This document shows, in pieces, positions 1-7,415 of a stretch of DNA of 9,043 bases. The position numbers were made by a program, and so were the translations under genes. The stretch is from the NCBI GenBank assembly GCA_027623585.1, contig JAQBVK010000082.1, positions 1 to 9,043 on the forward strand, in the 5' to 3' direction. Numbering within the stretch: the stretch's first letter is position 1; each line of letters begins with the position of its first letter. This stretch comes from Planctomycetota bacterium. GTDB taxonomy: Bacteria; Planctomycetota; UBA1135. Below the pieces are notes generated by a model that was not told where the DNA came from, made no database searches, and saw only the letters and a list, made by a program, of their open reading frames with translations.

Positions 1-1557
1 GGCGGCAGCGCCGATCTGGAGTCCGAGCTGCCGCCGATGACCCCCCCCGCGTGGACCTCGATGTTCACGGGCCTCAATCCGGGCCGCCACGGCGTCTTCC
101 ACTTCATCCGGCGCAAACTCGGCACCTACGACTGCGCCCTCAACGACAGCCGCAACTACGCCGGCAAGGATTTGATGAGCCTGCTCGGGCGGCGCGGTTG
201 GAGTGTGGGCTCGCTTTCGGTGCCGATGACCTATCCGCCCTTCCCGACGCCGGGCGGCTGGATGGTGAGCGGGATCCCGATGCCTCTCACCGGCGACTCG
301 ATTGCGTGGCCGAAGGGCACCGTCGCGGAGATGGAGTCGGTGCTGGGGCATCCGTATCGCCCCGACGTGGACTACGGTCCCTACGACGGCGACACCGAAG
401 GTCCGCGCGACGATCTGGAGCTCTACGAGCGCTTGCGCAAGGAGCTCTTCGATCTCGAGCGCGATCGGTTGAAGCTCACCGAGTACTACCTGCGCGAGAA
501 GCCGACCGATTTCTTCTTCACGGTGGTCTCGGTCACCGATCGCTGCCAGCACTACTTCTGGAAGTTCCAGGATCCTTCGCACCCGGGTTGGACCGAGGAG
601 GGCGCGCGGCGATTTGGGGAAACGATTCGCGATGCCTACCGTCTCGCCGACGATTTCGTCGGACGCGTGCGGGAGATCGTCGGCGATGAGGTTCCGATCG
701 CGATCGTCAGCGATCACGGTTTCGGCCCGCAGTACTGGGACTTCCACGTCAATCAGTGGCTCGAAGAACAGGGTTTCTTGGTGCGGCGCAAGGTGCCGTA
801 CTGGACTTGGGGCCGGCTCACCTTCGGCGATGCCTTGCACCGCCTTGGACTCGGCGGCCTCGCCAAAGTCTTGGGACCGATCGCGCGCCTGCCGCTGGCG
901 CGCCCGAAGCGCAAAACCAAGGCCGACATGCGCGACGTGGATTGGTCGCGCACGCGCGCTTTCGGCCAACTTCACGGGATCTGCGTGAATCTGAAAGGCC
1001 GTGAGCCGCACGGAACGGTGGACGGAGAAGCGGCCTATCGTGCGGTCGTCGCGGAGATCGTCGAGCGCCTCAAGCAACTCGAGGATCCCGCCGGCCTCGC
1101 CGCCGTCGAGCGCACCTTCGTCAAGGAGGACCACTATCACGGCCCGCGCTCCGCGGAAGCGCCGGACGTGCAGTACGAATTGATGGGGCTGTCCTGCATC
1201 CCCAAGGAGGACTGGGGCACCGAGCAACTCTTCGTGCGCCGCAAGAACGCGCCGATCAGCGGCCAGCATCGCTTCAACGGCGTGTTCGCAATGTGGGCGC
1301 CGGGCGTGGCCGCCGGCAAGGAAATCGTCGGCATGCACATCCAGGACACCACGCCGACCTTGCTCTACGGCGTGCGCGAGGCGGTGCCGGATTGGATGGA
1401 CGGCCGCATCCGCGGAGACTTCATGAAGGAGCCGTGGGAACCGGTCTGGGACCACGAAGCCGAGCCAGAGGCGGGAACCGACGTCGTCGCTGCCTTCGGC
1501 GACGAGGAGGCGAAGGCGATCGAAGAGTCGCTCCGCGGCCTCGGTTACCTGCAGTAG
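1..1557 (+). CDS. Alkaline phosphatase superfamily protein (type I phosphodiesterase/nucleotide pyrophosphatase-like), 5' truncated
   Basis: The frame is open from the first base, so the true start lies upstream; the ATG at 37 is inside the active-site motif and cannot be the start. About 518 codons are present. The family hydrolyses phosphate mono- or diesters with two metal ions. Numbering from the first codon of the window, the visible motifs are the nucleophile motif PPMTPPAW (Thr14) followed by TGLNPGRHG, a D-x3-H pair (Asp180, His184), the SDHG motif (Asp238, His239) and a late metal ligand in GQHRFNG (His423), then a closing IQDTTPTLLYG segment and a WMDGR motif. Only the first metal-binding Asp is missing, expected just upstream, so the enzyme looks intact. 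The gene sits 27 bases before a glycoside hydrolase gene in a polysaccharide run, so a phosphorylated glycan, lipid carrier or nucleotide sugar is a reasonable but unproven substrate. A sulfatase-like or phosphoethanolamine-related role cannot be excluded. Confidence 0.88.
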   Translation, partial: GGSADLESELPPMTPPAWTSMFTGLNPGRHGVFHFIRRKLGTYDCALNDSRNYAGKDLMSLLGRRGWSVGSLSVPMTYPPFPTPGGWMVSGIPMPLTGDSIAWPKGTVAEMESVLGHPYRPDVDYGPYDGDTEGPRDDLELYERLRKELFDLERDRLKLTEYYLREKPTDFFFTVVSVTDRCQHYFWKFQDPSHPGWTEEGARRFGETIRDAYRLADDFVGRVREIVGDEVPIAIVSDHGFGPQYWDFHVNQWLEEQGFLVRRKVPYWTWGRLTFGDALHRLGLGGLAKVLGPIARLPLARPKRKTKADMRDVDWSRTRAFGQLHGICVNLKGREPHGTVDGEAAYRAVVAEIVERLKQLEDPAGLAAVERTFVKEDHYHGPRSAEAPDVQYELMGLSCIPKEDWGTEQLFVRRKNAPISGQHRFNGVFAMWAPGVAAGKEIVGMHIQDTTPTLLYGVREAVPDWMDGRIRGDFMKEPWEPVWDHEAEPEAGTDVVAAFGDEEAKAIEESLRGLGYLQ

Positions 1558-1577
1558 GCTTGCGGCCGGAATAGACT

Positions 1578-1582
1578 GGAGG
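1578..1582 (+). promoter_or_regulatory. Ribosome binding site of the GH39-like gene
   Basis: GGAGG lies only two bases before the ATG at 1585. The spacing is shorter than usual, but this is the only purine-rich site nearby. It supports 1585 over the in-frame ATG at 1621, which would cut off the signal peptide. Confidence 0.6.
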
Positions 1583-1584
1583 GC

Positions 1585-1644
1585 ATGCTGAAGCGAGCCG
1601 CCCTGTTGGCAGGGCTCCTGATGTGCCCGGCCGCCGCCGCCGCG
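1585..1644 (+). other. Sec signal peptide of the GH39-like hydrolase
   Basis: The encoded segment has two early positive residues (Lys3, Arg4), a hydrophobic core of Ala and Leu, and an alanine run that ends before Gln-Glu-Pro, matching an A-x-A signal peptidase I site. Cys14 does not make a lipobox because Met, not a small residue, precedes it. Confidence 0.8.
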
Positions 1645-3375
1645 CAGGAGCCGGACTTCACGGTGGATTTTGGAGGCTCGGGGAAGCCGGTGCCGATCGG
1701 AATCGTCACCGGTCTCAACGATCTGAGCAACGGAACGCCGGGAGTATGGAAGGCCTACCTCGAAAGCGTGCGTCCGCGCGACAGCCTCGTGCGCATCTGG
1801 CTGAAGTACAACTTCGGTGAACTCAACGAGTCGCATTTGCGCGCGTGCGAGCAAGCCAAGTTGGCGGGCATGAGCGTGATGATCACGGCGCTCGGCAAGC
1901 CCGGCACGCGCGTAGACACGCGACAGGGCGAGGTGCAACAACCGCCGGAGCCGAACGCGTGGGCGCGCAAGGTCGCGGAGGACGTGAACGCGCTGCTCGC
2001 CAAGGGCTTGCCCGTCACGCACATCGAGATCTGGAACGAGCCCGACATGCCTGAGCAGTGGGGCGGGAGCGGCGAGGAGTTCGCGCGCTTCTTTGCGGCC
2101 TCGGGCAAGGCCCTGCGACCGCTGGTGCCGGCCGCGGTCAAGATCGGCGGCCCGGGCATGGCATCTTCGTACGGCGGCGGCATCCGTCAGTTCGAAGAGA
2201 TCACGGTGGCTTGCAAAGCAGTGGGTTGGAGCCCGGACTTTCTGTCGTGGCACGACTACAGCGGCTTTCCGATGGATCAGGCGTACTACAACACCGCGCA
2301 GCGCGTCACCGACCTGTCGCGTCGCGCCGGGCTCCGGCTGCCGGAACTGATCCTGTCGGAGTGGAACTGCGGCCTGCCGGGTCGCGGCTCCTATCCGCCC
2401 TTGGACGACAACCGCGGCGCCGCCAGTTTCGTGGCGATGACTTGCGCGTTGAGCCGCACGGCGGTGAAGCACTCACTGTTCTTCATGCTGCAGGACGGCT
2501 CCTGGGACACCAGCACGGACTTCGCAGGCGAGTCGGTGGGCGTGTTCACGCTGCACGGGGCGCCGAAGTCGGTCTTGGCCGGCATGCGCATGATGCGCAC
2601 GGTCTGCGAGTTGCCCGCGGTGCCGGTGACCGAGCGCGGCTCGCTCCCGGTCAACTTCGCCTTGATGGCGACCCGCAGCGGCGCGCAGGGATACCTCGCC
2701 GCGGCCTCGTCCTTCGGCAAGGACGAGCAGCACGCCAAGAAATTGATCGAGCGCGCCGGCATCGAATTGGGAGACATTCAAGGCGTCGCGGGTGCGCCGG
2801 AGAAGTACGTGCGCGGCCAACTCACCTACGAGCAGACGCGGCTCCCGGCGGGCCAGAAGGCGATTTGGGACGACATCAAGGCGCGGATCCAGGCGCTCGG
2901 CGTGGAGCGGCGCGCGAAGGAGCGCAGCCTCACGGTGCGGCTCCAGGACGCCCCGGCGCGCATCACGGGCGTGTGGGTAATCGATGAGCAGCACGGCAAT
3001 CCGATCGGCGACTCGGATTTCCGCGCGAAGTTCCGCCCGCTCGAGAACGGGTGGTTCCAGGCTGCGGTGCAAATGACGCTGCAGAAGTTGCGCTTCGAAG
3101 GCGTCGGACAGGAAGAGCTCACCAAGATCGAGGAAGGCTTCCGCAAGAAGCAGGAGAGCATCCCGGGCCTTTCCACTCAGACCGCGCAGTTGATGCGCGA
3201 AGTGTATGCAGACATGAGTCATCGCGCTCAGTACGAGGTGCCGCGCGAAATGGCACGCCATCCGGCCGCCTCGCCGGCAAAGGCCAAGATCAGCGAATGG
3301 GTGCGCCTGGAGGGCGACCTGCTGACCTTGCGATTGCCGCCGAACACCTCAGTGATGATCGAATTCGCCTGGTGA
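1585..3375 (+). CDS. Secreted GH39-like (PslG-type) glycoside hydrolase with enlarged C-terminal region
   Basis: This 596-residue protein starts with a Sec signal peptide (residues 1-20, likely cut after Ala20). It then shows a clan GH-A TIM barrel: the acid/base motif IWNEPDM (Glu152), an SWHDY motif (His223) and the nucleophile motif LSEWN (Glu259). The two glutamates are 107 residues apart, close to the roughly 110 of Pseudomonas PslG. The GH39 C-terminal beta-sandwich is suggested by GVWVIDEQHGNP (about 463-473) and a final strand pair ending in SVMIEFAW. Two charged, probably helical stretches (about 378-447 and 490-570) enlarge it, making the protein some 150 residues longer than PslG (442). 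Family members cleave beta-xylosides, iduronides or exopolysaccharide. Beside polymerase-like and chain-length genes, a periplasmic enzyme trimming the cell's own exported polymer is the best guess. Linkage specificity cannot be read from the sequence. Confidence 0.85.
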   Translation: MLKRAALLAGLLMCPAAAAAQEPDFTVDFGGSGKPVPIGIVTGLNDLSNGTPGVWKAYLESVRPRDSLVRIWLKYNFGELNESHLRACEQAKLAGMSVMITALGKPGTRVDTRQGEVQQPPEPNAWARKVAEDVNALLAKGLPVTHIEIWNEPDMPEQWGGSGEEFARFFAASGKALRPLVPAAVKIGGPGMASSYGGGIRQFEEITVACKAVGWSPDFLSWHDYSGFPMDQAYYNTAQRVTDLSRRAGLRLPELILSEWNCGLPGRGSYPPLDDNRGAASFVAMTCALSRTAVKHSLFFMLQDGSWDTSTDFAGESVGVFTLHGAPKSVLAGMRMMRTVCELPAVPVTERGSLPVNFALMATRSGAQGYLAAASSFGKDEQHAKKLIERAGIELGDIQGVAGAPEKYVRGQLTYEQTRLPAGQKAIWDDIKARIQALGVERRAKERSLTVRLQDAPARITGVWVIDEQHGNPIGDSDFRAKFRPLENGWFQAAVQMTLQKLRFEGVGQEELTKIEEGFRKKQESIPGLSTQTAQLMREVYADMSHRAQYEVPREMARHPAASPAKAKISEWVRLEGDLLTLRLPPNTSVMIEFAW

Positions 3376-3403
3376 TGCGCATGAGCCGCCGAGGCCGGAC
3401 TGC

Positions 3404-3408
3404 GGGAG
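3404..3408 (+). promoter_or_regulatory. Ribosome binding site of the O-antigen ligase-like gene
   Basis: GGGAG ends three bases before the ATG at 3412. It favours 3412 as the start, although an in-frame ATG at 3460, just before the first hydrophobic segment, also remains possible. Confidence 0.45.
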
Positions 3409-3411
3409 CAG

Positions 3412-4908
3412 ATGCGCGCTGAAGCCGTCCGCGCCCGTGACTACGGTTCCGCTGGGACCATGGTTTCCGCCGCGGCTGCCCTCGCCTTCGGCCTGGTGAT
3501 CGCCGCGTTCGTGTTCTGGGAAGGACGCGATCACCTCCGCTTCCATCTCACGGTATTCGGCGCGCGGCCGATGTTGATCGACGACTTGCCGTGGCTGTTC
3601 ACCACCGCAATCAGCGCGCTGATTCTGGCGGCGGCGGGCTTCTTCGCCTGGGTCATCCGCTCCGGCGGGCTCGACCGGCCCGCGCTCGCGCTGCTCGCCT
3701 TCGCGATGGTCGCCGACGCGATTCCCGCCGTGACCCAAGTCGCGATCGCATTGGTGCTGGTGGTCTTGATCCGCCGCATCTTGCGCGACGGCGACGTCTA
3801 TGCGCCGCTCACCCCGCTGACGATCCCGCTCTTGGTGGTGATCATCAGCTACGCCACTTCCTTCCTGGTCACCGACGGCTACATGGCGCTGGTGCCGACC
3901 TTCCTGTTCCGCTTGACCAGCAACATGTTGATCGTGGTGTTGTTGCCAGCCTTGCTGCGCACGCGACGGCAGATCGAGATCTTCTTCCAGATGCTGCTGG
4001 CATGCGCCTGCATCTCGGTCGGCGTCGAGTGGATCCAGTGGGGGCTCTCGGCGGTGGCCGGCGTGCCCATCACCTTCAACACCGGTTCCTACAACAAGGT
4101 GTCCACGCCCTGGGGAGTATTCCCGCGTTTGACCGGGTTGATGTACCACCCGAACCTCCAGTCGAACTGCATCTCCACGATCGCGGTGCTGACCCTGTGG
4201 TTCGGACTGCGCCCGATCGGCGCGATCTCGGCGGCGCGGCGCACGATGTACCTGGTGGCCTACGTCTGGCTCGCGCTCGGGGTGCTGTTCACGTGGTCGC
4301 GTTCCGGTTGGCTCTCACTCGGCATCACCTCGATGCTGGTGCCGGTAGTGCGCTACCCGCGCTTTTCTCCGATCTACCTGGGCATCCTCGGCGCGATCGG
4401 CGCGGTGGCGTGGCAAACCGGGGCGCTGAAGGCGACCTATGAGTTGGTCGAGAACCTCAACAAGGCATCGGCGGACTTCCGCTGGCACATCGACCAGCTC
4501 GCGGTCGAGGCCTTCAGCAGCCATCCGTGGATCGGGCTCGGCACCATGGGCATCCTGGACTACGACAATCCTTGGAAGCTGCAGGTGCACGACACCTATC
4601 TCCAGATCGCTTCCGAGATGGGCATCCTCGGCATCTTTTCCTTCGCTCTGTTCGGAGCGATCGTGCTGGCGCGCATGCTGTGGACCCTGATCCACTCCAA
4701 GTTCGCCTTCGATCGTGATTGGATCCTCGGCTTGCTGATGGCTTCCATCGTCGCGCTGATCCAGAATTCCTTCGTAATGTTCCTTTGGGTGCGCTTCCTC
4801 TGGCTCATGATGCCGCTGGCCGCATGCATCAGCCTCGCTTCCCGCAGCGAGGACGGTGAAGAACCCGAGGACCTCGCCTTCCTTCCGCCGCTCCCGAAGT
4901 CCGCTTGA
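3412..4908 (+). CDS. O-antigen ligase/polymerase (WaaL/Wzy_C-like) multi-pass membrane protein
   Basis: This 498-residue inner-membrane protein has roughly 10-12 hydrophobic segments, the first at about residues 17-36. Three features match the O-antigen ligase/Wzy family: HPNLQSN at His246, the TWSRSGWLSL motif with Arg297, and the motif HDTYLQIASEMG (His393, Glu402) in the hydrophilic stretch of about 345-400 that should be the large periplasmic loop, followed by hydrophobic helices. An Arg and a His at these relative places are needed for glycan transfer in characterised WaaL proteins. Such proteins either polymerise lipid-linked repeat units (Wzy) or attach the glycan to an acceptor (WaaL); sequence alone does not separate the two. 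Its place between a PslG-like hydrolase and a Wzz-type regulator favours an exopolysaccharide polymerase. The Wzz-like gene follows after six bases, so the two are probably translated in a coupled way. Confidence 0.87.
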   Translation: MRAEAVRARDYGSAGTMVSAAAALAFGLVIAAFVFWEGRDHLRFHLTVFGARPMLIDDLPWLFTTAISALILAAAGFFAWVIRSGGLDRPALALLAFAMVADAIPAVTQVAIALVLVVLIRRILRDGDVYAPLTPLTIPLLVVIISYATSFLVTDGYMALVPTFLFRLTSNMLIVVLLPALLRTRRQIEIFFQMLLACACISVGVEWIQWGLSAVAGVPITFNTGSYNKVSTPWGVFPRLTGLMYHPNLQSNCISTIAVLTLWFGLRPIGAISAARRTMYLVAYVWLALGVLFTWSRSGWLSLGITSMLVPVVRYPRFSPIYLGILGAIGAVAWQTGALKATYELVENLNKASADFRWHIDQLAVEAFSSHPWIGLGTMGILDYDNPWKLQVHDTYLQIASEMGILGIFSFALFGAIVLARMLWTLIHSKFAFDRDWILGLLMASIVALIQNSFVMFLWVRFLWLMMPLAACISLASRSEDGEEPEDLAFLPPLPKSA

Positions 4909-4914
4909 ACCGCC

Positions 4915-6276
4915 ATGACCGTTGACACTTTCGGTTCGATCCTCGGCGCCGTCTACCGCCGGCGCGGCTCAGTCATTCTGGTCCTGCTCGGCGCGATCGG
5001 CGGGGGCACCCTCTACCGCGCGAAGGTCAAGCCGGAGTATTTGAGCTCTGCGTCGGTGATGATCCCGAACAATCCGCCGACGGCGAACTTGAGTTCCGAG
5101 GCCGGCAACCTGCCGAACGGTCCGCTGCTTCCGGACATGAGCGACGAGGTACGAACGGGCGCGATCGGACTGTTCAATAGCGGCGCGGTGGCCGACCGCA
5201 TGATGCAGAAGCGTCCGGACCTCGATTCGCGCGCGCTCAAACGCAACCTCAAGGGCAACATTGACCGCAACGGCAATGTGCAGGTGCTGTCCTACGCGCC
5301 GACGCCGGAGCAAGCCGCCGAGTTGGCCAACCAGTACGCCGAATGCTTCCAGGAGGAAATGGAAGACGTGGCCACGGCCCACATGAATCGCACTTTCGAG
5401 GCGATGTCGCGTGAAGAGCCGATCGCGCTCGCGGCTTACAGCACGCTGCACCGTGGATTGGTGAACTATCTTGGCTCGATCGGTTCGGCCAACCTGGATC
5501 AGGAGCTCGCGCGCCTGCTCGAGGACCGTAAGACGATCGAGGCCCAGTCCTTGGACCTCGATCTCGCTCGCGTGCGCTCCGAGGCAGAGCGCCCGGTGCT
5601 GCAGCGCGCCTTGGACGAGCGCCCCGAATTCGCGCTCAGCCGCACCACCTACGGGCGCAATCCTGCCTATGAGGATGCGCTGCGCCGCACCCGAGAATTG
5701 AGCACGCAACTTGCGCTGGCAAGGCTGGAGTACCGCGACGATGATCCTGACTTCAAGCATCCGCAGCTCGAGCGCCTGAAGGCTGAGTTGGATTTCGTGC
5801 GCAGCAGCGCGCTCGACCTGGTGGAGGAACAAATGGTTCTCCAGGCGACCAGCGAGGCGCCGGATGAACTCGCGCGCCGCTTGGCCGCGCGACTCGCGGA
5901 GATGGACATCGCGGGGGCGTCCTTCGAAGCGCAGCGCGAGGTGCTGCGCCTGCGGAGCGAAGCCGTGGACGCGCGGCTCGCGGTGCTACCGCGCTACCAA
6001 TCCGAGGTCGCCATCCGCATGGTGGAACTCGGCAATGCTCGCCAATACTGGGAGCGCATCAGCCAACGCCGCGCGGAGCTGGATTTCCATCTGCGCGCCG
6101 GTTTGCACTTCACGGTGATGTCGCCGGCGATGCGCGCCCGGCCCGAACAGGCGAAGGTAGTGCCGAGCGTCGGCGGCCTCTACTTGTTCTGCGTGATTGC
6201 CGGCCTCGCCGGCGGCCTGCTGTTCGCCGTGACGAGCGAGATGGTCGCGCGGATGCGCGCCACGCGTCCTTATTAA
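4915..6276 (+). CDS. Wzz/GNVR-type polysaccharide chain-length regulator, no kinase domain
   Basis: This 453-residue inner-membrane protein has the classic two-anchor layout. A short cytoplasmic start leads to a transmembrane segment at about 19-35, then a large periplasmic part rich in charged helices (heavily about 195-390), and a second transmembrane segment at about 420-440 with a short basic tail. The stretch from LAVLPRYQSEV (about 355) to WERISQRRAELD (390) resembles the GNVR-type hairpin, and a proline-containing segment (404-417) precedes the second anchor as in Wzz proteins. These proteins set chain length by working with the polymerase. No Walker motifs or tyrosine-rich tail are present, so a tyrosine kinase partner, if any, is encoded elsewhere. 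The ATG at 4915 has no clear ribosome binding site and follows the previous stop by six bases, suggesting reinitiation. Its TAA overlaps the stop of the opposing gene. Confidence 0.85.
   Translation: MTVDTFGSILGAVYRRRGSVILVLLGAIGGGTLYRAKVKPEYLSSASVMIPNNPPTANLSSEAGNLPNGPLLPDMSDEVRTGAIGLFNSGAVADRMMQKRPDLDSRALKRNLKGNIDRNGNVQVLSYAPTPEQAAELANQYAECFQEEMEDVATAHMNRTFEAMSREEPIALAAYSTLHRGLVNYLGSIGSANLDQELARLLEDRKTIEAQSLDLDLARVRSEAERPVLQRALDERPEFALSRTTYGRNPAYEDALRRTRELSTQLALARLEYRDDDPDFKHPQLERLKAELDFVRSSALDLVEEQMVLQATSEAPDELARRLAARLAEMDIAGASFEAQREVLRLRSEAVDARLAVLPRYQSEVAIRMVELGNARQYWERISQRRAELDFHLRAGLHFTVMSPAMRARPEQAKVVPSVGGLYLFCVIAGLAGGLLFAVTSEMVARMRATRPY
6273..6276. other. Overlapping convergent stop codons
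   Basis: The four bases TTAA hold the TAA stop of the plus-strand Wzz-like gene (6274-6276) and the TAA stop of the minus-strand kinase-like gene (6275-6273). No space remains for a terminator between them, so any terminator would have to lie inside a coding region. Confidence 0.9.
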
Positions 6277-7415
6277 TTACGCAAGGGGCCGAGAAATCCG
6301 TCGGGATGCGTGAGCCAGAGACGGCCGCGCTGATCGAGCCGAAAGGCGTCGAGCTGGTCGAGATCGAGCGCGAAGCCGGCGCGGAGGAACTCTTCGCCGA
6401 GATCCAGCAGCGCGCCGTCGTCCTCGGGCGAAGGGACGCGCCCATCCGGATGTTGCGCGCGCACTTGCACGCCGCCGGCGGAGGCGGCCACGCTGACGAT
6501 GCGCGCCGCGCGCAGTCCATGCAGCTCCAATTCGTAGAACGCGCGGAAGCACTCCAAGGCCGCCGCGCGATCGACGCACGGCCACTGCACCTCAGCTTCG
6601 CCCCCGAGGGGGGGGGGACTGCGGCGCTTCGGCAAACCGTCACGGAGTTCGAAGTCGCTGCACTCGCGCAAGCAGCGGCGACTGTGCTTGCGCAGCAGTT
6701 CGCTGCGCAATTTTCGCGCCGCGGCGCTCAACTCGTAGTCACGGCAGGGGGGCGAGGCGAGCCGCGCGTAGCCTTCCAGCAGCCGAGCGGCGGTCAAACG
6801 CGCGCGCGCTTCGGGTAAGCCGGCCAAGAGCCGCGCAAGATCGGCGGCGCGCTCGCTGCGTCCGGTGGCGCCGCGAGGCCGCAACTTCGCATGGCCAAGA
6901 TCGAGCGGGAGCAGGGCGCCGTCCGCCCGCAGCAGCACGTCGCCCGGCGCCAGGTCAGGATCGTGGAAGCCGAGTTCGTGCAGCAACGCGAGGCCTTCTC
7001 CCGCGGCCTCCGCCGCCTCCGGCAATGCCTCGGAGAGCAGCCGCCCTTCTTGCCAAGGGCGCGCGAACCAGGACAGGCCGTCGGCCTGCTCATCAACCAA
7101 CGCGGGACCCTCCCAGTGCAGCCGCGGCGCCAAACGTTCGTGGAGACGCGCTTCGCGCAGGGCCGGGCCCGTGCGCAGGAGCTTGCGCACCGGCTCGAAG
7201 GCGCGCTCGGGTGCGTCGAGCTTCAACAGCCAGACGCCGGTCGGCGTCACGATGCGCAGCACCGCGCGTCGCGGTGATAGCCGCAGCAGTTCGCCCCGCC
7301 CTGCAAGAGCTTCACGACGCAAGGCGGCGAGTCGCGGTTCTGCAGGTTCCGGAGCTGCAGCCGCCCGGCGCAGGAGCGCCGTCAGCAGAGGATGTGGTTC
7401 AGCCGGAAGTCCCAA
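6273..7415 (-). CDS. LPS kinase (WaaP/Kdo kinase/InaA-like) family protein with degenerate second domain
   Basis: This protein of about 380 residues has a small-kinase fold signature in its first half: a candidate ATP-binding lysine (Lys65 in WLLKLD), then LLHELGFHDPDLAPGDVLL with the catalytic Asp154, and LPLDLGHAKL with Asp172 as the DFG equivalent. The usual metal-binding Asn is Asp159. A basic segment KHSRRCLRECSDF (244-255) resembles the joint between domains in this family. The rest (about 282-378) reads like a compressed second kinase domain: an ALECFRAFYELELHGLRAARI helix region, then GFALDLDQLDAFRLD and LWLTHPDGF, without the catalytic Asp pair. Family members phosphorylate LPS core sugars in the cytoplasm, and the divergent lptF/lptG genes fit that setting. 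The start is the TTG at 7415: an in-frame TGA lies at 7424-7422 and no ATG or GTG is available near the start. No clear ribosome binding site precedes it. A run of ten C lies at codons 267-269. Substrate is unknown. Confidence 0.75.
   Translation of the reverse strand: MGLPAEPHPLLTALLRRAAAAPEPAEPRLAALRREALAGRGELLRLSPRRAVLRIVTPTGVWLLKLDAPERAFEPVRKLLRTGPALREARLHERLAPRLHWEGPALVDEQADGLSWFARPWQEGRLLSEALPEAAEAAGEGLALLHELGFHDPDLAPGDVLLRADGALLPLDLGHAKLRPRGATGRSERAADLARLLAGLPEARARLTAARLLEGYARLASPPCRDYELSAAARKLRSELLRKHSRRCLRECSDFELRDGLPKRRSPPPLGGEAEVQWPCVDRAAALECFRAFYELELHGLRAARIVSVAASAGGVQVRAQHPDGRVPSPEDDGALLDLGEEFLRAGFALDLDQLDAFRLDQRGRLWLTHPDGFLGPLRN
6608..6617. repeat. Homopolymer tract (ten C on the coding strand of the kinase-like gene)
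   Basis: Ten consecutive G on the plus strand encode Pro267-Pro269 of the minus-strand gene, in the stretch joining its two domains. One added base brings a TGA (6594-6592) into frame five codons later. One lost base opens a frame that runs on to 6110. Whether the length varies cannot be judged from one sequence. Confidence 0.85.

Noticed and set aside
1585..1644. Possible lipoprotein signal with Cys14
   Set aside because: The residue before the cysteine is Met, not Gly, Ala or Ser, and a better signal peptidase I site follows after the alanine run.
2058..2987. 309-codon plus-strand frame inside the GH39-like gene
   Set aside because: Arg/Gly/Ala-rich out-of-frame reading of a gene whose true frame holds the catalytic motifs.
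2473..3261. Minus-strand open frame opposite the GH39-like gene
   Set aside because: Low-complexity Arg/Ala/Leu/His composition, no motifs, and the plus-strand frame carries catalytic motifs and a full domain plan.
3349..4149. Long minus-strand open frame opposite the O-antigen ligase-like gene
   Set aside because: Its product is overloaded with His, Gln, Asp, Arg and Glu, the usual mirror image of a membrane-protein gene in GC-rich DNA. It has no recognisable domain and covers a well-supported gene.
4969..5832. Minus-strand open frame opposite the Wzz-like gene
   Set aside because: It is the complement of a real coding frame with strong G/C third-position bias; no domain is visible.
6601..6612. 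CCCCC-GA-GGGGG inverted repeat as a terminator
   Set aside because: The two-base loop is too small, there is no T-run, and it lies inside a coding frame; it is a by-product of the homopolymer tract.
6306..6818. 170-codon plus-strand frame opposite the end of the kinase-like gene
   Set aside because: It looks less random than other shadows, but the minus-strand frame carries family features through this region and the plus frame has no ribosome binding site or recognisable domain.
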